Source: Myxococcales bacterium (GTDB taxonomy: Bacteria > Myxococcota_A > Polyangia > Haliangiales > Haliangiaceae). Taken from it: a stretch of DNA of 64,000 nt. The stretch is taken from NCBI GenBank assembly GCA_011526095.1, contig WYBA01000166.1:1-64000 (forward strand), in the 5' to 3' direction. Below are positions 54,181 through 64,000 of the stretch, piece by piece. Position numbers and translations under genes: made by a program. Position 1 is the first letter of the stretch; the number at the start of each line of letters is the position of its first letter. Under the pieces are notes generated by a model. It was not told the origin of the DNA, ran no database searches, and was given only the letters and a program-made list of their open reading frames with translations.

Positions 54181-55098
54181 CTACGGCGCCGCGTTGCGCG
54201 GGCCGTAGAACCGCAAGCTCGCGGTGACGAGCAGCTCGTCGCCGTCCTTGACCTGGCGCCGCGCCCCGACGTCGAGCGCGACCTTCATCGAGGCCAGGCC
54301 GAGCCCGGCGGTGAGGTAGGTCGAGTCGAGCGCGACGTCGTGGAGCGCGCCGAGGCGGACCGGGTAGCCGACCTGGCCCTGGCGGGACGAGATGAAGTAC
54401 TCCAGGCCGCCGCCGTAGCGGCCGCTGTCGCCCTCGGCGTCGAGGTTCCACACCGCGTCGAAGCTGGCGGTGAGCGCCTGGGTCGGTCGCGCCATCAGCC
54501 CCGAGCCGACGGCGCGCGGGTACTGCAGCGACTCGGTGCCCCACAGGTTGTAGCCGACGACCGCGACGTTCACGACGTCCGTCAGCCGGACGGTCGTGCC
54601 GACGTCCCAGTTGACGCCCGAGGCGTCCTCGTCGCCCATCATCGTCGACTCGTGGTCGAAGTACTTCACGCCGGTGCCGACGATCACGCGCGAGTTGACG
54701 ATCCGCGACAGCGTCAGGCCGGCGGTGTGCGTCCGGCGCTCCATCGACGTCATCGAGCCGTCGAGGTCGGGCTCGACCGAGACGTAGTTGTAGTAGAAGC
54801 AGCCGGGCACCAGGTTGGTCGAGTCGCACGCCGAGATCGCGACGACCTGGCCGTGGTCGCTCGGCCGGTAGCCGAACCCGCCCTCGAACACGACCTCGCT
54901 GGTCAGCGGCAGGCCGGCCGGGTTGAGGTTGATCGCGGCGGCGCCGGTCGCGCCGGCGCGCATCGCCTCGCCGGTGCCGACCTCGCGCGGGCCGAGGTTG
55001 TCGACGAGCGAGTCCGCGTCGGCGAGCGCAGGGCGCGCGGTCGCGGTCGCCAGCGACGCGGCGGCGGCGAATCCGAGCAGGCGAGCGGCGGGGAGCAT
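54181..55098 (-). CDS. Putative outer-membrane beta-barrel protein, FadL/PorV-like
   Basis: 305 residues. Signal peptide ending ALA. Mature start DADSLVDNLGPREVGTGEAMRAGATGAAAINLNPAGLPLTSEVVFEGGFGY has the NPA motif seen in FadL-type and PorV-type barrels. Beta strands continue to the end (SLRFYGPRNAAP). There is a Cys pair in ACDSTNLVPGCFYYN. It is shorter than FadL (about 420). Whether it transports hydrophobic compounds or acts as a secretion-shuttle barrel is open. Confidence 0.75.
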   Translation of the reverse strand: MLPAARLLGFAAAASLATATARPALADADSLVDNLGPREVGTGEAMRAGATGAAAINLNPAGLPLTSEVVFEGGFGYRPSDHGQVVAISACDSTNLVPGCFYYNYVSVEPDLDGSMTSMERRTHTAGLTLSRIVNSRVIVGTGVKYFDHESTMMGDEDASGVNWDVGTTVRLTDVVNVAVVGYNLWGTESLQYPRAVGSGLMARPTQALTASFDAVWNLDAEGDSGRYGGGLEYFISSRQGQVGYPVRLGALHDVALDSTYLTAGLGLASMKVALDVGARRQVKDGDELLVTASLRFYGPRNAAP

Positions 55099-55140
55099 GC
55101 CTGCAATGTCCCAGCCGATCCCGGCCGGGGCAAGAAACTG

Positions 55141-55161
55141 GCGGCCGCGCGCCGCGGCCGC
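55141..55161 (-). terminator. Terminator-like hairpin after serC
   Basis: GCGGCCGCG and CGCGGCCGC form a perfect 9-bp stem with a three-base loop, 10 bases past the serC stop. On the minus strand it is followed by CAGTTTCTT. Rho-independent termination is likely. Confidence 0.6.
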
Positions 55162-55171
55162 GTGATCGCGG

Positions 55172-56260
55172 CTACCGGTGGCGGCGCTCGAAGTCCGCCA
55201 TGAAGTCGATCAGCGCGCGCACGCCGGCCTCGGGGAACGCGTTGTAGATGCTGGCCCGCATCCCGCCGGCGAGGCGGTGGCCCTTGAGCCCGTCGAGCCC
55301 GGCGGCCGTGGCCTCGCGCACGAACTGGGCCTCCAGCGCCTCGGTGCGGGCGCGGAACGTCACGTTCATGTCCGACCGGCTGCCGGGCGCGGCGTAGGCG
55401 CGAAACAGCTCGCTGCGATCCAGCGCGTCGTACAGCAGGGCCGCCTTGCGCGCGTTGCGCTCGCCCAGCGCGGCCAGCCCGCCCTGCTCGGCGATCCACG
55501 CCAGCACCTCGGCCAGCACGTAGATCCCGAACGTCGGCGGCGTGTTGTACATCGAGCGGTCCGCGGCGAACGTGCGGTACTGCAGCATCGTCGGCAGGTC
55601 GCGGCGCCCGCGCTCGACCAGATCCTTGCGGACGATCACCAGCGTCACGCCCGACGGGCCGAGGTTCTTCTGCGCGCCGGCGTAGATCAGGCCGTAGCGG
55701 CGGACGTCGATCGGCCTGCTGAAGATGTCGCTCGACGCGTCGCACACCAGCGGCGCGCCGTCGGGCGGCGTCGGCTCGGTCGGCCACTGCGTGCCGTAGA
55801 TCGTGTTGTTCGAGGTGAAGTGGGCGTAGACCGGGCGGCGCGACCAGGTGATCTCGTCCGGCCCCGGCAGCGCCGCGAAGCCCGACGGCTTGCCGGTGCA
55901 CGCGACGTGGACGACGCCGAACCGCCGCGCCTCGGCGATCGCCTTCTGCGCCCACACGCCGGTGTCGCAGTAGTCGGCGGTGTCGTCGGTCGACAGCCAG
56001 CTCATCGGGATCATGAAGAACTGGGTCGACGCGCCGCCCTGCAGGAACAGCACGTCGTGGTCGTCGGGGACGCCGCCGAGCGTGCGCACGGCGGCCTCGG
56101 CGCGCGCGAGCACGGCCTCGAACGCGGCGCCGCGATGGCTGTGCTCCATCACGCCGATCCCGGTCCCGTCCAGGTCCCAGATCGCGGCCTGGGCGCGCCG
56201 CAGCACCGGCTCCGGCAGCACGGCCGGCCCGGCGGAGAAGTTGTAGATGCGCTGGGTCAC
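55172..56260 (-). CDS. serC: Phosphoserine aminotransferase SerC
   Basis: 362 residues from a GTG ([20 protein letters not shown]). Class V aminotransferase with the SerC hallmarks: [48 protein letters not shown] lysine in [14 protein letters not shown] and [11 protein letters not shown]. It makes O-phosphoserine from 3-phosphohydroxypyruvate for serine synthesis and may also serve pyridoxal phosphate synthesis. Single gene with its own terminator. Length matches the family (about 360). Confidence 0.96.
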   Translation of the reverse strand: MTQRIYNFSAGPAVLPEPVLRRAQAAIWDLDGTGIGVMEHSHRGAAFEAVLARAEAAVRTLGGVPDDHDVLFLQGGASTQFFMIPMSWLSTDDTADYCDTGVWAQKAIAEARRFGVVHVACTGKPSGFAALPGPDEITWSRRPVYAHFTSNNTIYGTQWPTEPTPPDGAPLVCDASSDIFSRPIDVRRYGLIYAGAQKNLGPSGVTLVIVRKDLVERGRRDLPTMLQYRTFAADRSMYNTPPTFGIYVLAEVLAWIAEQGGLAALGERNARKAALLYDALDRSELFRAYAAPGSRSDMNVTFRARTEALEAQFVREATAAGLDGLKGHRLAGGMRASIYNAFPEAGVRALIDFMADFERRHR

Positions 56261-56368
56261 GACGGGGGCAGCATACGCGCTCCCCGCCGCGCCGCGACAT
56301 CCCCCATCACGGCACAGTCGCGGTGGCGATCGGGCCGGACACCTCGCGGTGCCGGCACCGAGCCCGCG

Positions 56369-56611
56369 TCACCGGCGGGCGTTGTCGTCCCAGAAGAACA
56401 GCGTGATCGCGAGGCAGTGGAACGCCTCGTCGCTGGACTGGGTGACGACGACGTCGACCGGCTTGCAGCTCGGGTTCGCGGCCATCCACGCGGTGACCTT
56501 CTCGCCGAGCTGGTCGCGGTCCGCGACCATGGTGGCCGAGAACACCTTGACCCCGTTGAACTTCACGTGGGCGCCCTTGGCGAGGGAGCCGGTGGCGTTG
56601 TTGGATGACAT
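56369..56611 (-). CDS. Small conserved-looking protein of unknown function
   Basis: 80 residues from ATG 56611 (MSSNNATGSLAKGAHVKFNGVKVFSATM); a GTG/ATG further upstream is less likely. No signal or membrane span. HVKFNGVKVFSATMVADRDQLGEKVTAWMAANPSCKPVDVVVTQSSDEAFHCLAITLFFWDD shows an alternating beta-alpha-beta pattern (two strands, helix, two strands), a small single domain. Two Cys and two His residues. I recognise no family. It lies alone between serC and the aldolase-type synthase gene. Confidence 0.6.
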   Translation of the reverse strand: MSSNNATGSLAKGAHVKFNGVKVFSATMVADRDQLGEKVTAWMAANPSCKPVDVVVTQSSDEAFHCLAITLFFWDDNARR

Positions 56612-56693
56612 GACTTCGGCGGACCATACAGCCTGATCCGGCACGGGCCAAGTCCCGGCGGGGGATCGAGCGGTCGTCCGCCCGGATCCGGAG

Positions 56694-57974
<1,281 letters not shown>

Positions 57975-57982
57975 GGCAGCTC

Positions 57983-58348
57983 TCACATCACCTGGCTGAG
58001 GATCAGGATCACCAGCACGGTGAGCCCGATGACGATCCCGAACACGAGGAACCAGCCGAGCACCATCGCGGCGGCGGCGAGGCCGATGCCGAGCAGCGGC
58101 AGCGGGATCGCGCCCTCGCGGCGGACCAGCGACACGGCGCCCGTCGCGACCGCCGCGACGAAGAACGGCACGGACAGCTTCCAGTCGGGCTGGCTCCACA
58201 GCTCGTCCTGCGACAGCGCGACGACGGTGAAGCCGATCACGCCGATCGCCAGCGCGATCAGGCCCATGACGTGGCGCTGGAACCACGCGCCGTCGGCCGG
58301 ACCGGAGGCCGCCTTCTTCAGGCGAGGCTCGTCTGAACGGGGTTCCAT
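57983..58348 (-). CDS. Small membrane protein, four predicted helices
   Basis: 121 residues. A charged N-terminus (MEPRSDEPRLKK) precedes about four hydrophobic helices: VMGLIALAIGVIGFTVVAL, SVPFFVAAVATGAVSLV, GAIPLPLLGIGLAAAAMVL and GWFLVFGIVIGLTVLVILIL. No motif or family recognised. Its stop is eight bases before the synthase gene, so the two are probably cotranscribed. A link to that enzyme is not evident. Confidence 0.7.
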   Translation of the reverse strand: MEPRSDEPRLKKAASGPADGAWFQRHVMGLIALAIGVIGFTVVALSQDELWSQPDWKLSVPFFVAAVATGAVSLVRREGAIPLPLLGIGLAAAAMVLGWFLVFGIVIGLTVLVILILSQVM

Positions 58349-58411
58349 GCCCGGAACATACTCGATCGGGCGTCGTCCGGCGCGCGCCGATCGGCCGACG
58401 CCTCGCCGGCG

Positions 58412-61400
58412 TCAGACGTCGATCGACAGGCCCAGCTCGGCGCGGACCTTGAGGTGCGCCGCCGACAGCGCGAACTCGACGAGGTCGTCGTCCACCGCCC
58501 CGTGATCCGACGCGAACCGGCGGGCCGCGGGCAGGTCGCCGCACGCCAGCAGGCCGACCCGGTCCGCGGTCCGGGCCAGGGCGCGGGACCACCGCGAAAG
58601 GTTGAGCTGGGGCGACCGCGAGGTGATGCGCTGCACCACGGTCCGGGCCTGGGCGCGGACGTCGGCGGGCAGGGCAGCCAGCGCGTCCCGGGCGCGGGCC
58701 ATCCAGCCGTCGGGATCGCCGCCCGCGGTGATCGCGGCGGCGGTGTGCGGCGCGGCCTCGGCCAGGGTCACCAGCGTGAGCGCCTTGAGCACGCGCGCCG
58801 GGCGGGACCCGCCGACCGCGCGGCCCGGCCACGCGAACGTCATCGCGCGCGCCAGGCGGAACGCCAGCTCCGCGCGCTCGGGGTTGGTCAGCGCGTCGTC
58901 GCCGGCGAGCAGCACCGGCTCGGCGACCGCGCCGATGTGGACCTGGCGGCCGAAGTCGGTGCGGATGTAGACCGCGGGCTCGTCGACGCCGATCAGCTGC
59001 GCCAGGTAGCTGCGCAGCCGGCGGAAGCTGTCGGGGAGCTCGTCGTCGGACACGCGCATCGACTCGTCGACCTCGAGCTCGTCGAGCGTCATCGGCATCA
59101 GCGCGTGGGCCGCGGGCGCGAGCAGCTCCATCAGCGCCCCGACGTCGGGCGTGTCGTCCGGGTGGCGGACGAGCGCCCAGATCTCGCCGGGCAGGGTGCG
59201 CTGCGCGCGCTGGACGAACCGCGGGCGGAACCGCTGGTACAGCTCCTCGGCCTCGGGGACGTCGTGGCCGAGCGCGACCAGCGCCGACGCCGCGAGGTAC
59301 GCGGCGTCGTGGCGGCCGGCGGCCTGCGCCGCGCGCACCAGCTCGACGCCGGGGCCGGGCGCGCCGAGGTCGCGCCGCCACCGCGCGACGCCGTCGAGCC
59401 ACGGGTCGCCGCCGGCGTCGGTGCGCGTGCGATCGAGCTCGGCGATCGCGGTGGCGATCGCGGCGTCGCCCGGGACGAGCTTGCGCGCGGCGGTCAGCGC
59501 GGCGCGGGCGCTCGCCGGATCGCCGAGGTGATCGCGGTGCAGCGCGGCCAGCTTCATCCACAGCTGGACCTCGAGCGCGCCGCGCCCCTTGAGGTGGTGC
59601 AGCGTCCGGCGGATCAGGCGGATCAGCGGGTGGATCTCGCCGCGCCGGACGTAGATCGCCTCGGCCGCGGCCAGCGCCTCGGTGCGCTGGGGATCGTGGC
59701 CGAGCGCGCGCTCGAGGTGGAACAGCGCCTCGAGGTCGTCGGTGCCGAGCGCGGCGTTGATCCGCCCCTTGTACTCGTGCGCCGCCGGGTGCTCGGCGTT
59801 CAGCGCGAGCGCCTGGTTGAGGTGCGGGCGCGCCAGATCCGCCGCCTTCGCGTCGCCGCCGCCGGCGAGCCAGTTCGCCCAGCCCAGCGCGGCGTGGTAG
59901 TCGGGCTCCTGCGGCGCGCTCGCGATTGCCGCCTGGAGCCGCGCGATCGCCGCCGGGTAGTTCTTGCGCGCGAGCAGATCGTCCGCGGCGCTGAACGCCA
60001 GCTCGGCGTCGAGCGCCGGCGTCGTCTCGGAGAGGTCGCCGCCGGCGAGCTCGCGGTCGAGCGCGGCGCGGCGCTGGTCGTCGAGCAGGATCTCGCGGGC
60101 GTTGTCGTAGGCGGACAGGATCGCGTCGAGCTTGGGCTGGTCGGTCGACAGCGCGAACCGCGAGTAGTAGTCGCGCGAGAACTTGCTCTGGCGCTCGGCC
60201 AGCGCGGTGCCGATCTGGGCGGCGCTGGCTCGGGCGTCGACCTTGAGCACGTTGTACGGGTCGCCCCCCTGGATCCGCAGGTACTCCTTGAGCAGCTCCT
60301 GCCGGGCGAGCGTTGGCTCGTCGAGCCCGGCCGCGCCGATGTCGATCACGCCGGAGTCGGCGTCCTCGTCGAGCTCGACCGGCGCGGCGCCCTCGCTCGG
60401 CAGCGGCGTCATGCCGCTGGCCTCGGCCGGGTCCTCGAACAGCTGCTCGTACAGCTCGCGCGCGCCCTCGGGCGCGGTGTCCTCGAGCCGGCGCGCGATG
60501 AACGCCTGGGTCGACTCGCTCGAGCGGAACTCGTTGCGGCGGCGCGACGGCGCCGCCGCGGCCGGCCCGACGCGCGGCAGCCGCGTCGTCATCGCGTCGC
60601 ACGCCAGCAGCGCCTCGAGCGCGGCGCGCAGCGCGTCGCGCTCGCCGTCGGCGCCGCCGAGGTCGGCCACCGTGCCACCGGCGACGACCCGCTCGGACGC
60701 CGGGCCGAACGCCTTGCGGATCTCCGCGGCATACGCGCGGCCGCGATCGGTCGGCTCGAGCGCCGCGCTGCCGACGCGCTCGAGCGCGCCGCGCACCAGC
60801 TCCGGCGTCGACGTCTCCTTGAGCCCGCCGAGGACGAGGTCGACCATCGGCAGGCGCAGCCCGTCGCGCACCTCGTCGAGCGGCCCCGGCTGGAACCGCC
60901 ACGCGCCGGTCGGCCAGCGCAGCGCCGACACCAGCTTGTGGCGGACCTGGGCGGTGAGCATCTCGCCCAGCCGCGCCGGGGTGATCATCCCGAGCGCGAC
61001 CATCGCCGCGCCGAACGGCTCGCCGCGCTCGACCGTGCGGGTCACCGCGGCCTTGTGCTGGTCGTCGGAGATCACGCCGGCGCCGACGAGGAAGTGGCCG
61101 AGCGTCTCGTCGCGCGCGCCGCCGCTGCCGGCGACCGGGTTGCCCTCCGCGAGGTCGATCGTCTTGACGACGCGATCGCGACGCAGCGTCAGCCGGCCGG
61201 TGGCGCGCGCCTCGTGCAGGTCGAGCAGGACCGCGCCGAGGCCGCGGAACGCCAGATCCCCGGTGCGCACCGGCTCGATCGAGGAGGTCGCGGGCAGCGG
61301 GGTCGACGGGCGGGACCGCGGCGCCGCGGCGCGCGCCTCGGCCGCCTTGGTCGCGGTCGACGCGCGGCGGTGCACGACCTCGGCGACGTGGCGGATCAGG

Positions 61401-61747
61401 TCGCGCAGGCCGTCGGGCTTGGGGAAGAACCGCGCGCCGAGCTCGCCCTCGACCCGCGCCTTGATCGCGGCGTCGCGGTAGACGCCGCTGATCACGCACA
61501 GCTCGATCCCGGCGCCGCGCTCGCGCAGCGCCTTGCACGTCGCGAACCCGTCGAGCCGCGGCATCAGCAGGTCGACGACGGCGACGTCGGGCGTCGCCGT
61601 CGACAGCGTCGCGAGCGCGGCGTGGCCGTCCTCGGCCGTGACGATCTCGACCTCGACGCCGGCGAGCCCCGCGTCGTTGCGGAACATCGCCTCGAGAGCG
61701 ACGCGCGTCATCTTGTCGTCGTCGACGATGAGGATCCGAGCGGCCAC
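58412..61747 (-). CDS. Multidomain response-regulator scaffold: receiver, DUF4388-like, J-like, TPR
   Basis: 1111 residues from a GTG. Receiver 1-125 with acidic pocket (DDD 9-11), phospho-acceptor Asp59 and Lys110 (FFPKP). Residues about 165-300 fit a DUF4388/PATAN-type domain (ARATGRLTLRRDRVVKTIDLAEGNPV), known from myxobacterial motility and signalling regulators. About 515-580 is a J-domain-like helix bundle (DPYNVLKVDARASAAQIGTALAERQSKF) without HPD. About 590-790 are TPR-type helices. 860-1111 is a conserved-looking domain of unknown type. No output DNA-binding domain, so it probably acts by protein contacts. Located between the ABC ATPase genes and the synthase operon. Confidence 0.8.
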   Translation of the reverse strand: MAARILIVDDDKMTRVALEAMFRNDAGLAGVEVEIVTAEDGHAALATLSTATPDVAVVDLLMPRLDGFATCKALRERGAGIELCVISGVYRDAAIKARVEGELGARFFPKPDGLRDLIRHVAEVVHRRASTATKAAEARAAAPRSRPSTPLPATSSIEPVRTGDLAFRGLGAVLLDLHEARATGRLTLRRDRVVKTIDLAEGNPVAGSGGARDETLGHFLVGAGVISDDQHKAAVTRTVERGEPFGAAMVALGMITPARLGEMLTAQVRHKLVSALRWPTGAWRFQPGPLDEVRDGLRLPMVDLVLGGLKETSTPELVRGALERVGSAALEPTDRGRAYAAEIRKAFGPASERVVAGGTVADLGGADGERDALRAALEALLACDAMTTRLPRVGPAAAAPSRRRNEFRSSESTQAFIARRLEDTAPEGARELYEQLFEDPAEASGMTPLPSEGAAPVELDEDADSGVIDIGAAGLDEPTLARQELLKEYLRIQGGDPYNVLKVDARASAAQIGTALAERQSKFSRDYYSRFALSTDQPKLDAILSAYDNAREILLDDQRRAALDRELAGGDLSETTPALDAELAFSAADDLLARKNYPAAIARLQAAIASAPQEPDYHAALGWANWLAGGGDAKAADLARPHLNQALALNAEHPAAHEYKGRINAALGTDDLEALFHLERALGHDPQRTEALAAAEAIYVRRGEIHPLIRLIRRTLHHLKGRGALEVQLWMKLAALHRDHLGDPASARAALTAARKLVPGDAAIATAIAELDRTRTDAGGDPWLDGVARWRRDLGAPGPGVELVRAAQAAGRHDAAYLAASALVALGHDVPEAEELYQRFRPRFVQRAQRTLPGEIWALVRHPDDTPDVGALMELLAPAAHALMPMTLDELEVDESMRVSDDELPDSFRRLRSYLAQLIGVDEPAVYIRTDFGRQVHIGAVAEPVLLAGDDALTNPERAELAFRLARAMTFAWPGRAVGGSRPARVLKALTLVTLAEAAPHTAAAITAGGDPDGWMARARDALAALPADVRAQARTVVQRITSRSPQLNLSRWSRALARTADRVGLLACGDLPAARRFASDHGAVDDDLVEFALSAAHLKVRAELGLSIDV

Positions 61748-61771
61748 CCGGTGCCGAGGATACCCCGAAAG

Positions 61772-62790
<1,019 letters not shown>

Positions 62791-62794
<4 letters not shown>

Positions 62795-63798
62795 GCCTCC
62801 GCCTCCGGCGCGGGCACGGGGTGGAAGCACCGCACCTGCGCGCCGCCGAGCTGGACCAGCGGCGGCTCGCTCGCGCGGCAGTCGTCGGCGACGGACGGGC
62901 AGCGGTCGGCGAACTTGCACCCGACCGGCAGCGCCCACAGCGCCGGCACCATGCCGGCGATCTCCTGCAGCCGCCCGCGCGCGGCGCCGTCGGCCTTGCC
63001 GGCGGCCTCGTAGGTCGGGACCGAGCGCAGCAGGCCGGCCGTGTACGGGTGGCGCGGCGCCGCGAACAGCGCCTCGGTCGCGGCGCGCTCGACGACGCGC
63101 CCGGCGTACATCACGACGACCTCGTCGCACGTCTCGGCGACGACGCCGAGGTCGTGGGTGATCAGCATGATGCTCATCCCCAGATCGCGCTGCAGCGCGC
63201 GCAACAGGTCCAGGATCTGCGCCTGGATCGTGACGTCGAGCGCGGTCGTCGGCTCGTCGGCGATCAGCAGATCCGGCGTGCACGCCAGCGCCATCGCGAT
63301 CATCACGCGCTGCCGCATCCCGCCGGACAGCTGGTGCGGGTAGCTATGGACCCGATCCTCGGGCGACGGGATGCCCACCTTCTTGAACATCTCGACCGCG
63401 ACCGCGAGCGCGTCCTTGCGCGACTTGCCCTGGTGCAGCCGGACCGCCTCGGCGACCTGGTCCCCGACGGTGAACACCGGGTTGAGCGAGGTCATCGGCT
63501 CCTGGAAGATCATCGCGATGCGGTTGCCGCGGATGTCGCGCATCTCCGCGTCGGACAGCTTCAGCAGGTCCTTGCCGTCGTAGCGGATCTCGCCGGCGGC
63601 GATCTTGCCGGGCGGGTCGGCGATCAGCCGCATGATCGACAGCGCGGTGACCGACTTGCCGCAGCCCGACTCGCCGACGACGCCGAGCGTCTTGCGGCGC
63701 GGGATCTCGAACGACACGCCGTCGATCGCGCGGACGACGCCGTGCTCGGTGCGGAACTGGGTCACCAGCTCGCGGATCTCGAGGAGCGCGTCGGCCAT
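62791..63798 (-). CDS. Oligopeptide/dipeptide ABC transporter ATPase, OppD/DppD type
   Basis: 335 residues from ATG 63798 ([15 protein letters not shown]); an in-frame GTG at 63810 is possible. Motifs: [89 protein letters not shown], and the C-terminal [14 protein letters not shown] segment. The pair with the overlapping OppF-type gene is the standard two-ATPase motor. First gene of this operon, divergent from a lipoprotein gene. Confidence 0.94.
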
Positions 63799-63901
63799 CG
63801 GCCGGGCCACATTAGCGTATGCCGGCGCGGGGTGCGACCCACGCCACGTGACCGCCGCCGCTTTGCGTGTGGCGTCGGGCGCGGCGTGTTACCACCCTCG
63901 C

Positions 63902-64000
63902 ATGCCCACCTCCCGCCTCGCCGCGCTGCTCACGGTCGCGGCCCTGCCCGTGCTCGCGTGCTGCCCCGGCAAGGGCACGCCCCGCGCCTACCCCGAGCCG
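63902..64000 (+). CDS. N-terminus of a lipoprotein, cut by window end
   Basis: 33 codons to the window end. [21 protein letters not shown] is a lipoprotein signal (LACC), then [12 protein letters not shown]. With the divergent peptide ABC ATPases, a solute-binding protein is possible, but too little is visible. Confidence 0.6.
   Translation, partial: MPTSRLAALLTVAALPVLACCPGKGTPRAYPEP

Overview
The window is very GC-rich, gene-dense DNA, most likely from a member of the Myxococcota (Polyangia-type). No rRNA or marker gene fixes the genus. The evidence is the gene content: a Ser/Thr protein kinase with an N-terminal CPxC/CPxDG zinc ribbon, Cys-rich lipoproteins, a beta-barrel protein resembling the deltaproteobacterial TIGR04551 family, a receiver-DUF4388-J-like-TPR protein, and PHA and hydroxyectoine genes. 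I saw no tRNA, rRNA, CRISPR array, transposase or prophage gene.

Layout. 1-225: end of a composite inverted-repeat/hexamer-satellite element. 0.3-6.7 kb (minus): metal-handling block with a Ca2+-type P-ATPase, two histidine-bearing lipoproteins, a TolC-type lipoprotein and a two-domain multicopper oxidase. 7.0-10.7 kb (plus): VolA-like surface lipase overlapping a FadL-type fatty-acid channel. 11.7-26.2 kb: an osmotic and ionic stress island. It holds nhaA-otsAB-GH15 overlapping end to end, a ClC channel, MscS, a sodium:solute symporter, ectABCD and a divergent MarR regulator (EctR-like). A GTTTGA/TCAAAC palindrome upstream of mscS matches the core of the ect-ectR operators, and nhaA has a structured leader.

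26.2-41 kb: recD2, then two polyhydroxyalkanoate loci (phasin-phaC-SDR; PhaE-like-acyl-CoA ligase-phaC) around the regulator phaR. TTGCA-type boxes lie in the promoters. Between the loci sit a complete 278-bp composite repeat and an operon in which a lipoprotein hydrolase is fused in frame to an outer-membrane barrel through a decayed copy of the same repeat family.

41-64 kb: a trypsin-like protease with an inserted PAN domain, a cytidylate-kinase-like protein, a porin, enoyl-CoA hydratase, phosphofructokinase, a hybrid histidine kinase, a Ser/Thr kinase, radC coupled to a toxin-antitoxin pair, an ECF sigma/anti-sigma pair, a barrel protein, serC, a DRE-TIM aldolase-type synthase, a 1111-residue multidomain receiver protein, two oligopeptide-ABC ATPases and the start of a lipoprotein.

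Genes are often translationally coupled: six GTGA and five ATGA start-stop overlaps were found. Several starts were moved from the longest open frame to a coupled or Shine-Dalgarno-supported codon, as stated in the entries.
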